From JAXLWB01 sp046328715 (GTDB lineage Bacteria; Chloroflexota; Anaerolineae; Caldilineales; Caldilineaceae), in the NCBI GenBank assembly GCA_046328715.1, contig JAXLWB010000009.1, positions 1 through 64,000 of the forward strand: a stretch of DNA of 64,000 nucleotides. The letters run 5' to 3'. A program made the translations under genes and the position numbers. Below are positions 1 to 8,271 of the stretch, piece by piece; the first letter of the stretch is position 1; each line of letters starts with the position of its first letter. The notes under the pieces were generated by a model that did not search any database, was not told the DNA's origin, and saw only the letters and a list, made by a program, of their open reading frames with translations.

Positions 1-2
1 AA

Positions 3-956
3 GTCCCTTTGTGGAAGCCCGCAACGCCAAAGGGACTTGCATATCATTCAAACTTATATACCAGAGTACACCTAGGACAAGAGACTGATTCAGTAGAAAA
101 GTGGTTCAATGATGAATTTGAGAGCCCAGCCACTGATGCTATCAGGAAAGCAATTTCCGAATCCCAAATGTCATCATTAGACTGGAGCAATCTCATCCGA
201 TTTGTTGCCCTTCAAGATGTGCGCACTCCAGCGAGGTTAGTCGAAAATCTGGGAAGATGGCATTCTACACTTCCTAAGCTTTTTGAGCAGACATTAGAGC
301 GTAGCGTTAATAAGTTGCAGACTCAAAATCCTTATGAGTTCCAACACAGAAACTTTAGCTCAGCAAGCACTGTTGAATTTCCAGTAAAAGTACAGGTCAT
401 CAGAGATTCAGTACAACCGCAGATTAAGGCAGAAGCAGTTGTAGGTAGACAAATGTGGCTCTGGGGTATAGAGCGTATACTAAACTATACTGCTCGAATT
501 CTTCATCAACATAGATGGACTATTTTGAAACCCTATCCTGGTTTTAATTGGTTTACTAGCGATGATCCAGTTATCAAATTGAACTATTATAAAAACGATA
601 AATATGATTTTGGTGGTGGGTACGGTTTTAAAGGTACAGAGATATTTCTGCCGCTGAGTCCAGAACACTTGCTCTACACTCAAGTTGGACACTCTCGCAA
701 ATCAAGAGGTACTCGCCTTGCTCTAAAGGAAACACAGATTTTCCGCAAATGTATCGCCGAACATTCGCATCGAATGATTTTCTGTCAGAAGCCTGATAGT
801 GAGGTTATTACTTATCGAACTAGAAAAGTCGATAAAAGCCAATTCGATTTTGAAGCGGAACAATGGCGTAACTGGCATTCAGAACAGTCTGCAGCAGAAG
901 TTAAGCTACAGCAAGATAATGGTCTCATAGTCACCAATAGAGAATGTGGCAAATAA
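3..956 (+). CDS. DUF4238-like protein, 5' end cut by window
   Basis: The frame is open from the window edge, so the gene probably begins upstream. The first possible start inside the window is a TTG at 9. The visible 315 residues look like the body of the DUF4238 family: an early segment with YTRV and a following helix ending in E-SPATDAIRKAI, a region near residues 165-200 with FTSDDPV, and a later FLPLSPEHLLY segment. The family is often found in accessory regions and has no established biochemical role. The missing N-terminus would normally carry the HHYVPQ-type motif, which cannot be checked here. Gene body composition is more AT-rich than the genes downstream. Family assignment is an inference from pattern only. 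Confidence 0.6.
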   Translation, partial: VPLWKPATPKGLAYHSNLYTRVHLGQETDSVEKWFNDEFESPATDAIRKAISESQMSSLDWSNLIRFVALQDVRTPARLVENLGRWHSTLPKLFEQTLERSVNKLQTQNPYEFQHRNFSSASTVEFPVKVQVIRDSVQPQIKAEAVVGRQMWLWGIERILNYTARILHQHRWTILKPYPGFNWFTSDDPVIKLNYYKNDKYDFGGGYGFKGTEIFLPLSPEHLLYTQVGHSRKSRGTRLALKETQIFRKCIAEHSHRMIFCQKPDSEVITYRTRKVDKSQFDFEAEQWRNWHSEQSAAEVKLQQDNGLIVTNRECGK

Positions 957-1032
957 TTCGCTATGTGATTACCTAATATGAAGTTAGCATGTACTGTTCA
1001 AAAACACAACAAAATTTAGGCCGCCAAAGTCA

Positions 1033-1203
1033 TTATGAAATCGCTGAAAATGACAGTACATACCCAATTTGTGAACAACTTAATTTTACAAAATGCTCTT
1101 TGGCGCTCAAACCGTAAACTCGAAAGAGCTTTTCTTCCAAGTCTCGGGCGGCGATACTCTTGGGGCGTTGGAAGACAGCGTTAGGCTGGCTGGTTTCATA
1201 GTC
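1033..1203 (-). pseudogene. Remnant of an unidentified gene (C-terminal fragment)
   Basis: Between the DUF4238 gene and the lipoprotein gene the minus strand has a 56-codon open stretch without a usable start codon. It reads like real protein: DYETSQPNAVFQRPKSIA, then ARDLEEKLFRVYGLSAKEHF, and ends in a TAA. An in-frame TGA lies directly upstream. A 9-bp inverted repeat (ATGTACTGT at 989-997 and its complement at 1053-1061) flanks the 3' part. I do not recognise the family. It may instead be a chance open frame. Confidence 0.3.
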
Positions 1204-1235
1204 TCATACACAAGAAATCATCAGGACAAGTGGGT

Positions 1236-1982
1236 TCATTTCGTTGCTGAAGCGGGTGACACTCGTTGATAGGAGTTATACAGATTGTCATTGATCACAT
1301 AGGCCAGGCCATTGGCGACCAATTCCGAATCTTCGGTCAACACATGCGCCTGATAAGCCCATCCATCGGGCAGGTCGAGCCGGTCACCCAACGTTTCCAA
1401 GTCATCAATCGTTAGGCTAGGATCGGCGATTTGAGCGTAGGATTGCATGCGGTAGACATCGCCTTCGGGTGAAGTCAGTTCGTATACCATGTTGCCTTTT
1501 CGGTAAAGGAAGGTTGTGGTGCGTTGCACATGGTTGGGCGTGTAGAACTTGTCACCAACAGTACCCTGCCAGATTTTTGTTTCCAACACGGCGCGCTGAG
1601 TCATCTCGATACCGCCAAAATCGACCACTTTCCCTGTTGCCGTTGCCCCACCACCCACGATGCTATTCAATACCCAATAACGTGGGCCGTTGAGTTTCAC
1701 GGCAACAGCCCCGTATTGCTGCTTCAATGCTTCACTATCCAATTTGGCCCACAGATCGGCAGGGCAAGCGTTTGACCCCAAGGTATTGTAGACTTCAACA
1801 TGGAAGGTAAGCCCATTTCGGAAAACGGGGATAATTTCGCAGTAGCGATAGTCGCGCAAATCGGAAGGCAGGGGTGAAGATTGCGTAGCAGCGGTTGCGG
1901 GAATCGTGGAAACCTTTGTGACACCTCTACAGGCTGCTAACACAAAGACAAGCATGAGGGTAGTAAGCATAAACTTCTTCAT
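1236..1982 (-). CDS. Secreted lipoprotein of unknown function
   Basis: The 248-residue product begins with a lipoprotein signal peptide (MKKFMLTTLMLVFVLAAC), with the lipobox cysteine at residue 18, so it should be anchored on the outer face of the membrane. The start at 1982 is preferred over the longer frame from 2000 because AAGGAG lies 7 nt ahead of it. The mature part has a regular pattern (RYCEIIP, VEVYNTLGSNACPADLW, KLNGPRYW, VYRMQSYAQIADPSLT, LDLPDGWAY) that I associate with an unnamed family of exported bacterial proteins. It is divergent from the TetR gene across a 27-bp palindrome, so it is a likely target of that repressor. No catalytic motif is evident. Confidence 0.75.
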   Translation of the reverse strand: MKKFMLTTLMLVFVLAACRGVTKVSTIPATAATQSSPLPSDLRDYRYCEIIPVFRNGLTFHVEVYNTLGSNACPADLWAKLDSEALKQQYGAVAVKLNGPRYWVLNSIVGGGATATGKVVDFGGIEMTQRAVLETKIWQGTVGDKFYTPNHVQRTTTFLYRKGNMVYELTSPEGDVYRMQSYAQIADPSLTIDDLETLGDRLDLPDGWAYQAHVLTEDSELVANGLAYVINDNLYNSYQRVSPASATK

Positions 1983-2010
1983 GGGAGGGCTCCTTTTCAT
2001 TAATCACATT

Positions 2011-2037
2011 TATAATTTATACATTGTATAAATTATA
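2011..2037. promoter_or_regulatory. 27-bp perfect palindrome, probable TetR operator
   Basis: Half-site TATAATTTATACA, one central base (2024), then the exact complement. It lies in the 110-bp gap between the divergent lipoprotein and TetR genes, overlapping where both promoters must be. Perfect odd-centred palindromes in this position are typical TetR-family operators, so auto-repression plus control of the lipoprotein is the natural reading (inference). Confidence 0.7.
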
Positions 2038-2092
2038 CACAGTATGGTATTATTACGTCAAAAGCAAATCGCACCTGTAGAAGGAAATGTTT

Positions 2093-2725
2093 ATGCCTCG
2101 CCCAAAGAAGACCATAGATGAATTGCAATCTACCCGAGAAAAAATTCTGGATATAGCCCTTGCCATTTTGCAGGAAAATGGCCCGGAAGCAATCACCAGC
2201 CGAGCCATTGCTGAGCGAATGAAGGTGGCACACATGTTTCTGTTCACCTATTTCAAAAATCAAGCGGAGTTATTGGCGGCTTTACGAGATCGCGAAACAG
2301 CGAAATGGTACGCTCGCCAGGAGGAGATCAGCAGGCGGGTTGCGACAGAAGCGGTCCCCAGATTGGTAGAGGAAATGCTCGAACTGATTGCCAATTTTCC
2401 TCGGGAAAATCCAAAGCTCTTTCGTCTGGCTTGGGTTATACCGGAGGTTACTGGAGCCAGCCCAAAAGAAAGTCGCCTACGTATGTATAATACAGTTGGC
2501 AATCTGGCAAAGTTGCTTGCAATAGGAATGGGAAAAGGGGATTACGTGAGGCGCGATCCGTTTCTAGCCGCCGGAGTCATCCTAGGCATGGTGAACCTAC
2601 CCTCCATTCTTTTTCATAGCGGCAAAATTGTAGATACATTCGTGCGTGATCGGATGGTGGCTGAGATGTTTAGTGCCGCAAAGATCTATTTAAAGAATGA
2701 AGAGGAAAGTGGCATTCAGGAATAG
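2093..2725 (+). CDS. TetR-family transcriptional repressor
   Basis: This 210-residue protein has the N-terminal TetR helix-turn-helix at about residues 14-60 (TREKILDIALAILQENGPEA, then SRAIAERMKVAHMFLFTYFK). The C-terminal part is a helical ligand-binding domain with no recognisable ligand signature. The start at 2093 (MPRPKK) is favoured over the ATG at 2087 because AAGGA sits about 7 nt upstream of it. The gene is divergent from the lipoprotein gene and overlaps the end of the convergent GNAT gene by 10 bp. It probably binds the palindrome at 2011-2037. Confidence 0.9.
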   Translation: MPRPKKTIDELQSTREKILDIALAILQENGPEAITSRAIAERMKVAHMFLFTYFKNQAELLAALRDRETAKWYARQEEISRRVATEAVPRLVEEMLELIANFPRENPKLFRLAWVIPEVTGASPKESRLRMYNTVGNLAKLLAIGMGKGDYVRRDPFLAAGVILGMVNLPSILFHSGKIVDTFVRDRMVAEMFSAAKIYLKNEEESGIQE

Positions 2726-3198
2726 CGCTTCACAAGCAACACAAACTCCAGCTTGCTAAAATCACTGCAAAAGCGCTGAATCGGTTCAAACCCCGCCTGC
2801 TCCCACACTCGCTTCGCCCGCTGATTAAAGTCAGCAATCGTGACGCGCAACATCGATGGGGCAAAAGTATGTAAGGCAAACGCAATCACGGCATCGCGGA
2901 AGAGTGCGCCGTGACCTTGTCCGGTAAGGTCAGGTCGCATGCCCATGCCGATGTCGAGAGCATTGGCACCATAATCACCGCCTGGCACCTGTCCATCCTT
3001 ACCAAAGGTACAAAAGCCAATCAACTCGTCTGTTTCATCGACCAAGGCATGACAGGCAACCGCTGGCTCCAGAAAATAGTCCGGCGAGGCATCGGCATCA
3101 TCGGCGTCTAAATTGTAAACGTCATAAGGTGGTGGGTAACGCCAAGCCAGAAACGCTCTTACTTGGGCTTCATTCACTGGGATAATTTGTATTTGCAT
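2716..3198 (-). CDS. GNAT-family N-acetyltransferase
   Basis: A 160-residue single-domain acetyltransferase. The acetyl-CoA-binding motif A is visible as MRPDLTGQGHGALF (R/Q-x-x-G-x-G/A pattern) in the middle of the protein, followed by the usual NQRAKRVWEQAGF segment near the C-terminus. The substrate cannot be told from sequence. The ATG at 3198 has AGGA 5 nt ahead; the longer frame from 3216 would overlap the upstream DUF5990 gene and has no ribosome-binding site. The gene follows the DUF5990 gene closely and is likely co-transcribed with it. Confidence 0.85.
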   Translation of the reverse strand: MQIQIIPVNEAQVRAFLAWRYPPPYDVYNLDADDADASPDYFLEPAVACHALVDETDELIGFCTFGKDGQVPGGDYGANALDIGMGMRPDLTGQGHGALFRDAVIAFALHTFAPSMLRVTIADFNQRAKRVWEQAGFEPIQRFCSDFSKLEFVLLVKRYS

Positions 3199-3200
3199 CG

Positions 3201-3644
3201 TTATCCTATCCGCCATGCCACCATTTCAGGTTTCAACGAGGCCAACGCAGGCTGCCCCTTCTCATTGCACAGACGGATGGTAGCGTGCAGCGACTTGCCT
3301 TGCGCCAAACACTCCTCCACCAGCGTCCAAGGCAGCGTCGTGTTGAGACCGATCTTGCTGCGCCCGATCTTCTGAAACTGTGTGCCCCAGACCAAATAGA
3401 TGAAGCGTTCACCACGCTTGCCTTGCACATAGGGACCAGCAAAATCCTGCCCTTCTGGCTTGACCGTCACCTCAAAGCGAAAGTGTAGAGAATCCGCCTT
3501 TACGGACTGAGCGTCAACCACCTCTTCCTTGCCACGCTGAAGCCCAACCTCTGTTCCTGGCAGACAAACTGGCAAATCTACACAGATCCATTCAAGCGTC
3601 AATTGCTGTGTATTCACAATCCGTTCCCCCATTTTCACGGTCAA
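3201..3644 (-). CDS. DUF5990-family protein
   Basis: A 147-residue cytoplasmic protein with the features of the DUF5990 family: a central PEGQDFAGPYVQGKRGERF segment followed by IYLVWGTQ, and a late LHATIRLCNEKGQPALASL segment ending in a W. Function is unknown. The start is probably the TTG at 3644, which has GAGGA about 5 nt upstream. The alternative ATG at 3632 lacks a well-placed ribosome-binding site. It ends 2 nt before the preferred GNAT start. Confidence 0.65.
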   Translation of the reverse strand: MTVKMGERIVNTQQLTLEWICVDLPVCLPGTEVGLQRGKEEVVDAQSVKADSLHFRFEVTVKPEGQDFAGPYVQGKRGERFIYLVWGTQFQKIGRSKIGLNTTLPWTLVEECLAQGKSLHATIRLCNEKGQPALASLKPEMVAWRIG

Positions 3645-3701
3645 TCGTTCCTCGCCATACTCAAGCCAAAGCTTTGGTTGAAGCTATTGCCAATAATCCG
3701 C

Positions 3702-5234
3702 TCAATCCGCTCCCGTAAATCCGTTGGCAGCGCGCGCCAATCGCCCAAAGATCGGCTCTAATGCTCGGTACGTATCCTGTGTGATCGTCAGCAACTCATC
3801 GTAGACTGCGCTGTTTGCCGGATTGGGCTCCACTGTGTTGATAATCGGTGTACGGCGCGTGGCGATCTCCCAGTCGTAGAGTCCGACGGCGACGCCGCCT
3901 GCTACCGCTGCGCCCCAACTGGTTGCCTCGCCCTTCAGTTCCAGTTCATGAACAGGCAACTTCCAGCAATCAGCAAAGATCTGCCGCCAGAGTGGACTTT
4001 TGCTGCCGCCACCGATCAAGCGAATCGAATGAATATCATGGACCTGTGAACGCATCACATCGAGGATCATGCGCAGGGTCATCGCCACCCCCTCCAGCGC
4101 AGCACGGGCCATTTCAGCGCGGCCATGCGACATCGCCATGCCGATCCACGAGGCACGGGCCAGAGGGTTCCACCAGGGGCTGCGTTCACCCAGCAAGTAA
4201 GGCAAGAAAAGTAGACCCTTAGCACCGGCTGGAACGGATGCCGCCATCTGATCGAGTTCGCTAGCCCCTCGGCTGCCGCGCACTCCTTCAAGCACTTCCC
4301 ATGCCCAGTCGCGCGCACCGCCAGCCGCCTGCGTGGAGCCAGTTGGCATGTAATAGTCGGGGTGCAAATAGTGAAAGGTGAAGACCTTTTTCGCCGGATC
4401 AACGAGTGGCTGGCGGCTACAGATACTGATCCAGGCTGACGAGCCGACATAACAGTAGGCTTCACCTGGCGCAACGACGCCTGCACCCACGCCGGCGCAC
4501 GAGCCATCTCCGCCGCCGATCACAACGGGTGTGCCAGCGGCTAACCCCGTTTCTTGTGCGGCGCTGGTGGTTATTTCACCCACAACGGCGTTTGAGGGAC
4601 GCAAAGCGGGAAGTTTCGCTGGATCAAGCCCAACTTTTTCAATCATTTCCGTGAGCCAGGTGCGGCTGGCAAGATCGAACATATTGGTGCCCGAGGCGTC
4701 TGAGTAGTCGGTGACTCGGTTGCCGGTGAGTTTGAAAACGCAATAATCCTTCGGGATGAAGACACAATCGGTCTTCTCATAGAGTTCGGGCTGGTGGTCG
4801 CGCATCCACATCAACTTAGCCATCGTATAGGCGGCGCTTGCTCGATGACCGGTACGTTGATAGACCTCATCCAGCCCCAGGATCTCACCGATCTGTTCGG
4901 CTTGATGTTGTGCCCGCTGATCGGCCCAGATGATGCAGGAGCGCAATGGATTTCCTGCTTTGTCGATTGGCGTCATACCCATCATGTGGCCACTGAAGGA
5001 GACAGCCGCGATTTCCTGGGCGTTGAGTTTGGCTTCGCTGATCAGCCGTTTCGAGGTATCGCAGACGGCGCGCCACCAATCCTCGGGGTTTTGTTCGACC
5101 CAGTTAGGTTGCGGATAGGCGGTCTCATATTCGGCAAACGAGGTAGCCACCAGTTTACCTTCCGCATCGAAGAGATTGGCCTTGTTGCCAGTGGTGCCCA
5201 AATCGTGGGCCAGAATATAGGTGCGGGCTGCCAT
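3702..5234 (-). CDS. xylB: FGGY-family sugar kinase (xylulokinase-like)
   Basis: This 510-residue protein is a full-length FGGY kinase, which phosphorylates a sugar or polyol with ATP in the cytoplasm. The N-terminal phosphate-1 motif is AHDLGTTGNKANLFD (about residues 9-23). A VSFSGHMMGMTPID segment and the IIWADQRA substrate-side motif follow. The adenosine side shows VVIGGGDGSCAGVGAG and, later, IRLIGGGSKSPLWRQIFAD. The best fit is xylulokinase, but FGGY substrates are hard to predict, and ribulokinase or an uncharacterised sugar is possible. The gene stands alone on the minus strand. The 299-bp gap to the histidine kinase holds no gene that I can see. Confidence 0.85.
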   Translation of the reverse strand: MAARTYILAHDLGTTGNKANLFDAEGKLVATSFAEYETAYPQPNWVEQNPEDWWRAVCDTSKRLISEAKLNAQEIAAVSFSGHMMGMTPIDKAGNPLRSCIIWADQRAQHQAEQIGEILGLDEVYQRTGHRASAAYTMAKLMWMRDHQPELYEKTDCVFIPKDYCVFKLTGNRVTDYSDASGTNMFDLASRTWLTEMIEKVGLDPAKLPALRPSNAVVGEITTSAAQETGLAAGTPVVIGGGDGSCAGVGAGVVAPGEAYCYVGSSAWISICSRQPLVDPAKKVFTFHYLHPDYYMPTGSTQAAGGARDWAWEVLEGVRGSRGASELDQMAASVPAGAKGLLFLPYLLGERSPWWNPLARASWIGMAMSHGRAEMARAALEGVAMTLRMILDVMRSQVHDIHSIRLIGGGSKSPLWRQIFADCWKLPVHELELKGEATSWGAAVAGGVAVGLYDWEIATRRTPIINTVEPNPANSAVYDELLTITQDTYRALEPIFGRLARAANGFTGAD

Positions 5235-5533
5235 AAACTATCCTTTGCGTAACTTAATTTAGCTTGCGTATGTCAGAGAGTGAAGTTGCGTCAAGCGGAG
5301 TAGTTAGTATAACATGGAGCATACACTACGCTGATTTCCCCATCCCAATTTGTTTGATCAAGTTTATTTGACGAGGTACCACGCAATCATTGAGCAGTAT
5401 GCCGCTCACTTTCTATACATTCTAGACATGGCTCTATTTTTCCGATGGGGGTTGACATGTGTTGGCACGAGCCAGGCAGATGCAAACCAGCATGGAAAGT
5501 GTCTTATTCCTTGGATAAGGAGAGATAAGAAGC

Positions 5534-7453
5534 ATGCCTCAGCCTGACAATATTGATTCCAGTTTGGTCGACGCTGAACTTAAAAAAGCAGAAGCGCGCT
5601 TTCTACGAAAGGGTGTATTATTTAGCGGCATTCTATTCCTTTTGGTGACGATTGGAGCTCAGTTTGGTACAGTTCCTCCTGAGGTTGTTCGCAGTGCCAG
5701 CCTCCTAATGGTGGTTATTGCGTTCTTTTTATTTGTTACTTATTGGTGGCTAGGGCGTGTTGCCGATGGATACCGTTACGTCTATATTATCCGTTTCACA
5801 TTACTTTCTCTAGTGCAACTTGTTGGCTTATCCTTGGCCTATTATGCGCCAAGTCCCTATGCATTTATTCCAATTCTGCTTGTCAATGTGGCATCTGGTA
5901 GTATTATTGGCTCCTCGACTGTGCTGTTGGGTATCTATTTTGTGGCAATGACGATTGGCTGGGTTTTTGTACTTTTGCAAACGGTACCACCTGCCTCCGC
6001 AGATTTTCGTTATTATCTTTCTCTTTATGGCGTTGCTATAGGATTAGCCTTTACCTTGCATATTGTGCGACGTAACACACTGCAAGAATTGGTACAACTA
6101 CAGCTCGCTGAAAGAGAGCGCAATCAGGAGTTGGAGGAAGCCAAAGTTCAGCTTGAGTTGCAGAAACAGCAGTTAACCACCACGGTGCAGGATCTAGAGC
6201 AGGCAAAGATCCTGGCAGAATCGGCCAATCATGCCAAGAGTCATTTTCTGGCGATGATGAGCCACGAGATTCGCACGCCAATGAATGGCGTCATGGGAAT
6301 GGCAAGTTTGCTCGCCAACAGTAAACTCGCAGCCGAGCAACAGGAATATGTGGAAACGATTCATAATAGCGGCGAGTCACTCCTCAATATCATCAATGAT
6401 ATCCTTGACTTTTCCAAAATTGAAGCTGCTAGCCTCAGGCTCGAATCGGTTCCCTTCAAGTTGGCGCAATGCATTGAAGATGTCGTCCATTTGTTTCTTC
6501 CACTGGCCACGGAGAAGAACGTCCAGTTGGCTTCTGTCCTGGCACCTGAGCTACCGGCCTGGGTTGTCGGCGATCCCCATCGTTTGAAGCAGATCTTGAT
6601 GAATTTGGTGAACAATGCGATTAAGTTTACCGATCAAGGGACAATCTTGCTCAAGGTAAATTCGGTGGTAGACGAAACAAAGTCAGCAATGGAAACGACT
6701 TCGCTGTACATTCGTTTCACCGTAACCGATACGGGCATCGGCATTTCGCAGGAAAAACTACCCCATCTCTTCACACCATTCAGCCAACTCGACTACTCAA
6801 CCACGCGCAAGTACGGCGGCACAGGGCTTGGTTTGGTCATCAGCAAACGTCTCTGTGAACTGATGGAAGGTAGCATGTGGGTGGAAAGCGACGAGGGCAG
6901 TGGCTCCACTTTCCATTTCATCATCAAACTTGAGCCATTTCACGACTCTCTACCAGCCGAGTCCGTTTCACTGGGCGGGCAAAACTCCAACCCTCATTAC
7001 ACGGAAAAGACTGTTGTCGATCAGGAGTTTGCGCAGCGCTACCCGCTGCGAATTTTGGTGGCAGAAGACAATCCCGTCAATCAGAAAGTTGAGCGATTGC
7101 TGTTGGAAAAACTGGGCTATCAGGTCGATTTAGCATGTAGTGGCGTCGAGGCTGTGGCTGCCGCTGAGCGCAAGCAGTATGACCTGATCCTCATGGACGT
7201 TCAGATGCCAGAGATGGACGGGTTACAAGCGACCCAACTCATCCGTGCACGTGCGCTTTCACCGGTTGCGCCCCGTATTGTTGCGTTGACGGCCGCGGTC
7301 ATGCCCGAAGATATCAAGATATCGTTGGAAGCGGGGATGGATGCCTATCTCAGCAAACCTATCCAGATCGAGGCACTCATCAACCAATTGAAAACTTGTC
7401 ATGAGGTAATCCAAGCAGAGAGGGGTGTGAAGGAACAAGAGAGTCGGTACTAA
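5534..7453 (+). CDS. Hybrid membrane histidine kinase with receiver domain
   Basis: The 639-residue protein has a membrane-spanning N-terminus (about six hydrophobic helices, residues 28-178), a coiled coil at about 185-235, a HisKA domain with phospho-acceptor His244 in SHEIRTPMN, and an HATPase domain with the N box NLVNNAIKFTD, the DTGIGIS box and GGTGLGLVISK. It ends in a receiver domain with acceptor Asp555 in LILMDVQMPEMDG and the later Lys in YLSKPIQ. It should sense a membrane signal and relay phosphate internally. No His-phosphotransfer or output partner is adjacent. AAGGAG lies about 11 nt before the ATG. Confidence 0.93.
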   Translation: MPQPDNIDSSLVDAELKKAEARFLRKGVLFSGILFLLVTIGAQFGTVPPEVVRSASLLMVVIAFFLFVTYWWLGRVADGYRYVYIIRFTLLSLVQLVGLSLAYYAPSPYAFIPILLVNVASGSIIGSSTVLLGIYFVAMTIGWVFVLLQTVPPASADFRYYLSLYGVAIGLAFTLHIVRRNTLQELVQLQLAERERNQELEEAKVQLELQKQQLTTTVQDLEQAKILAESANHAKSHFLAMMSHEIRTPMNGVMGMASLLANSKLAAEQQEYVETIHNSGESLLNIINDILDFSKIEAASLRLESVPFKLAQCIEDVVHLFLPLATEKNVQLASVLAPELPAWVVGDPHRLKQILMNLVNNAIKFTDQGTILLKVNSVVDETKSAMETTSLYIRFTVTDTGIGISQEKLPHLFTPFSQLDYSTTRKYGGTGLGLVISKRLCELMEGSMWVESDEGSGSTFHFIIKLEPFHDSLPAESVSLGGQNSNPHYTEKTVVDQEFAQRYPLRILVAEDNPVNQKVERLLLEKLGYQVDLACSGVEAVAAAERKQYDLILMDVQMPEMDGLQATQLIRARALSPVAPRIVALTAAVMPEDIKISLEAGMDAYLSKPIQIEALINQLKTCHEVIQAERGVKEQESRY

Positions 7454-7886
7454 CCTGTCCATTCAGGAGGAAGAGAGAGGAAAGCGGTTTGACCAGTAGG
7501 AGGGATCCTAACCGAACAGGTCTTACCGCGGGGTGTTCAACAGTACTTATCAAAATAAACGTACATCATCAACAAAATTGGTCGAGGATGATCAAATTCG
7601 TTGACAAGTGCGTTTGCCCTGAACATTCCTACACAAACTATTGTGAAAATCATCAAAAGCCCAACTACTGAAACCCTGTCTACCGCCGCCGCAGTCGCTT
7701 GTTTGATCGACGCTCAACTGCACCCGATGACCAGAAACTCCCGGGAAATGCACTCAGCAGGCTCAAGAAAGAATAGGTATGGTTGCGCAAGTAAAAGATT
7801 CTTTCATCGGCTCTCAAGCCTGCCAAGCGATGTCAATTGCCGGCTTTTCAGATCGTCTTTCAGCATCCTCAGAAACTACGCAAAAG
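7454..7886. other. 433-bp gap without a convincing gene
   Basis: Short open frames exist on both strands but none has a ribosome-binding site plus protein-like composition. I see no tRNA, strong terminator or repeat family here. Confidence 0.5.
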
Positions 7887-8090
7887 TCAGCGAGCAGCGA
7901 GTGCCTGGCATGACTCTTGAGTGGCAACTTCTGCGCCAATCACACGAGGGTTCAACCAAGTCATGAAATTCCACGTGCGTGCTTTGGGTTTTTCCATCCA
8001 TGCAATCAAACGACTTTGCGCCGCTTGAGCCTCTAATTCTTGGCGGTGTTGATTGACCAATTCGTATTGCAGCTCATAATTCAAGAACAT
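7887..8090 (-). CDS. Small cytoplasmic protein, unknown function
   Basis: A 67-residue product starting at 8090, where GAGGAG lies 9 nt ahead of the ATG. The first half (MFLNYELQYELVNQHRQELE) is a charged amphipathic helix. Short proteins with this kind of start (LNYEL-x-x-LV-x-x-RQ-E) are common as orphan genes in Chloroflexota and Actinobacteria in my recollection, but they have no known role. It is divergent from the WYL regulator gene. Confidence 0.55.
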   Translation of the reverse strand: MFLNYELQYELVNQHRQELEAQAAQSRLIAWMEKPKARTWNFMTWLNPRVIGAEVATQESCQALAAR

Positions 8091-8217
8091 TTTTGTTTTC
8101 TCCTCATTGGCATTCATACGACTGCGGCAAAATAGACGAGTTGGGGCTTTCCGATCTCTTCTCACAATTTGCTCCTCAATTCTGCTTCATCACCATGATT
8201 ACTTTCTACAATTTGAT

Positions 8218-8271
8218 TGTATCCTATAAGTAGGGTAGAATGTGTCCTATATTTCACGAAATTAGGACATA
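8218..8271 (+). promoter_or_regulatory. Repeated TGTCCTA half-sites over the WYL gene start
   Basis: TGTATCCTATA (8218-8228) and TGTGTCCTATA (8241-8251) are direct copies. TAGGACA (8263-8269) is the inverted form of TGTCCTA (8243-8249), giving a 7-bp dyad with a 13-bp spacer that ends 1 nt before the start codon. This arrangement suggests an autoregulatory operator for the WYL-domain regulator. Confidence 0.5.

Noticed and set aside
7601..7966. 121-codon frame in the gap after the hybrid kinase
   Set aside because: Basic, Ser-rich translation with no ribosome-binding site, and it overlaps the better-supported 67-residue minus-strand gene.
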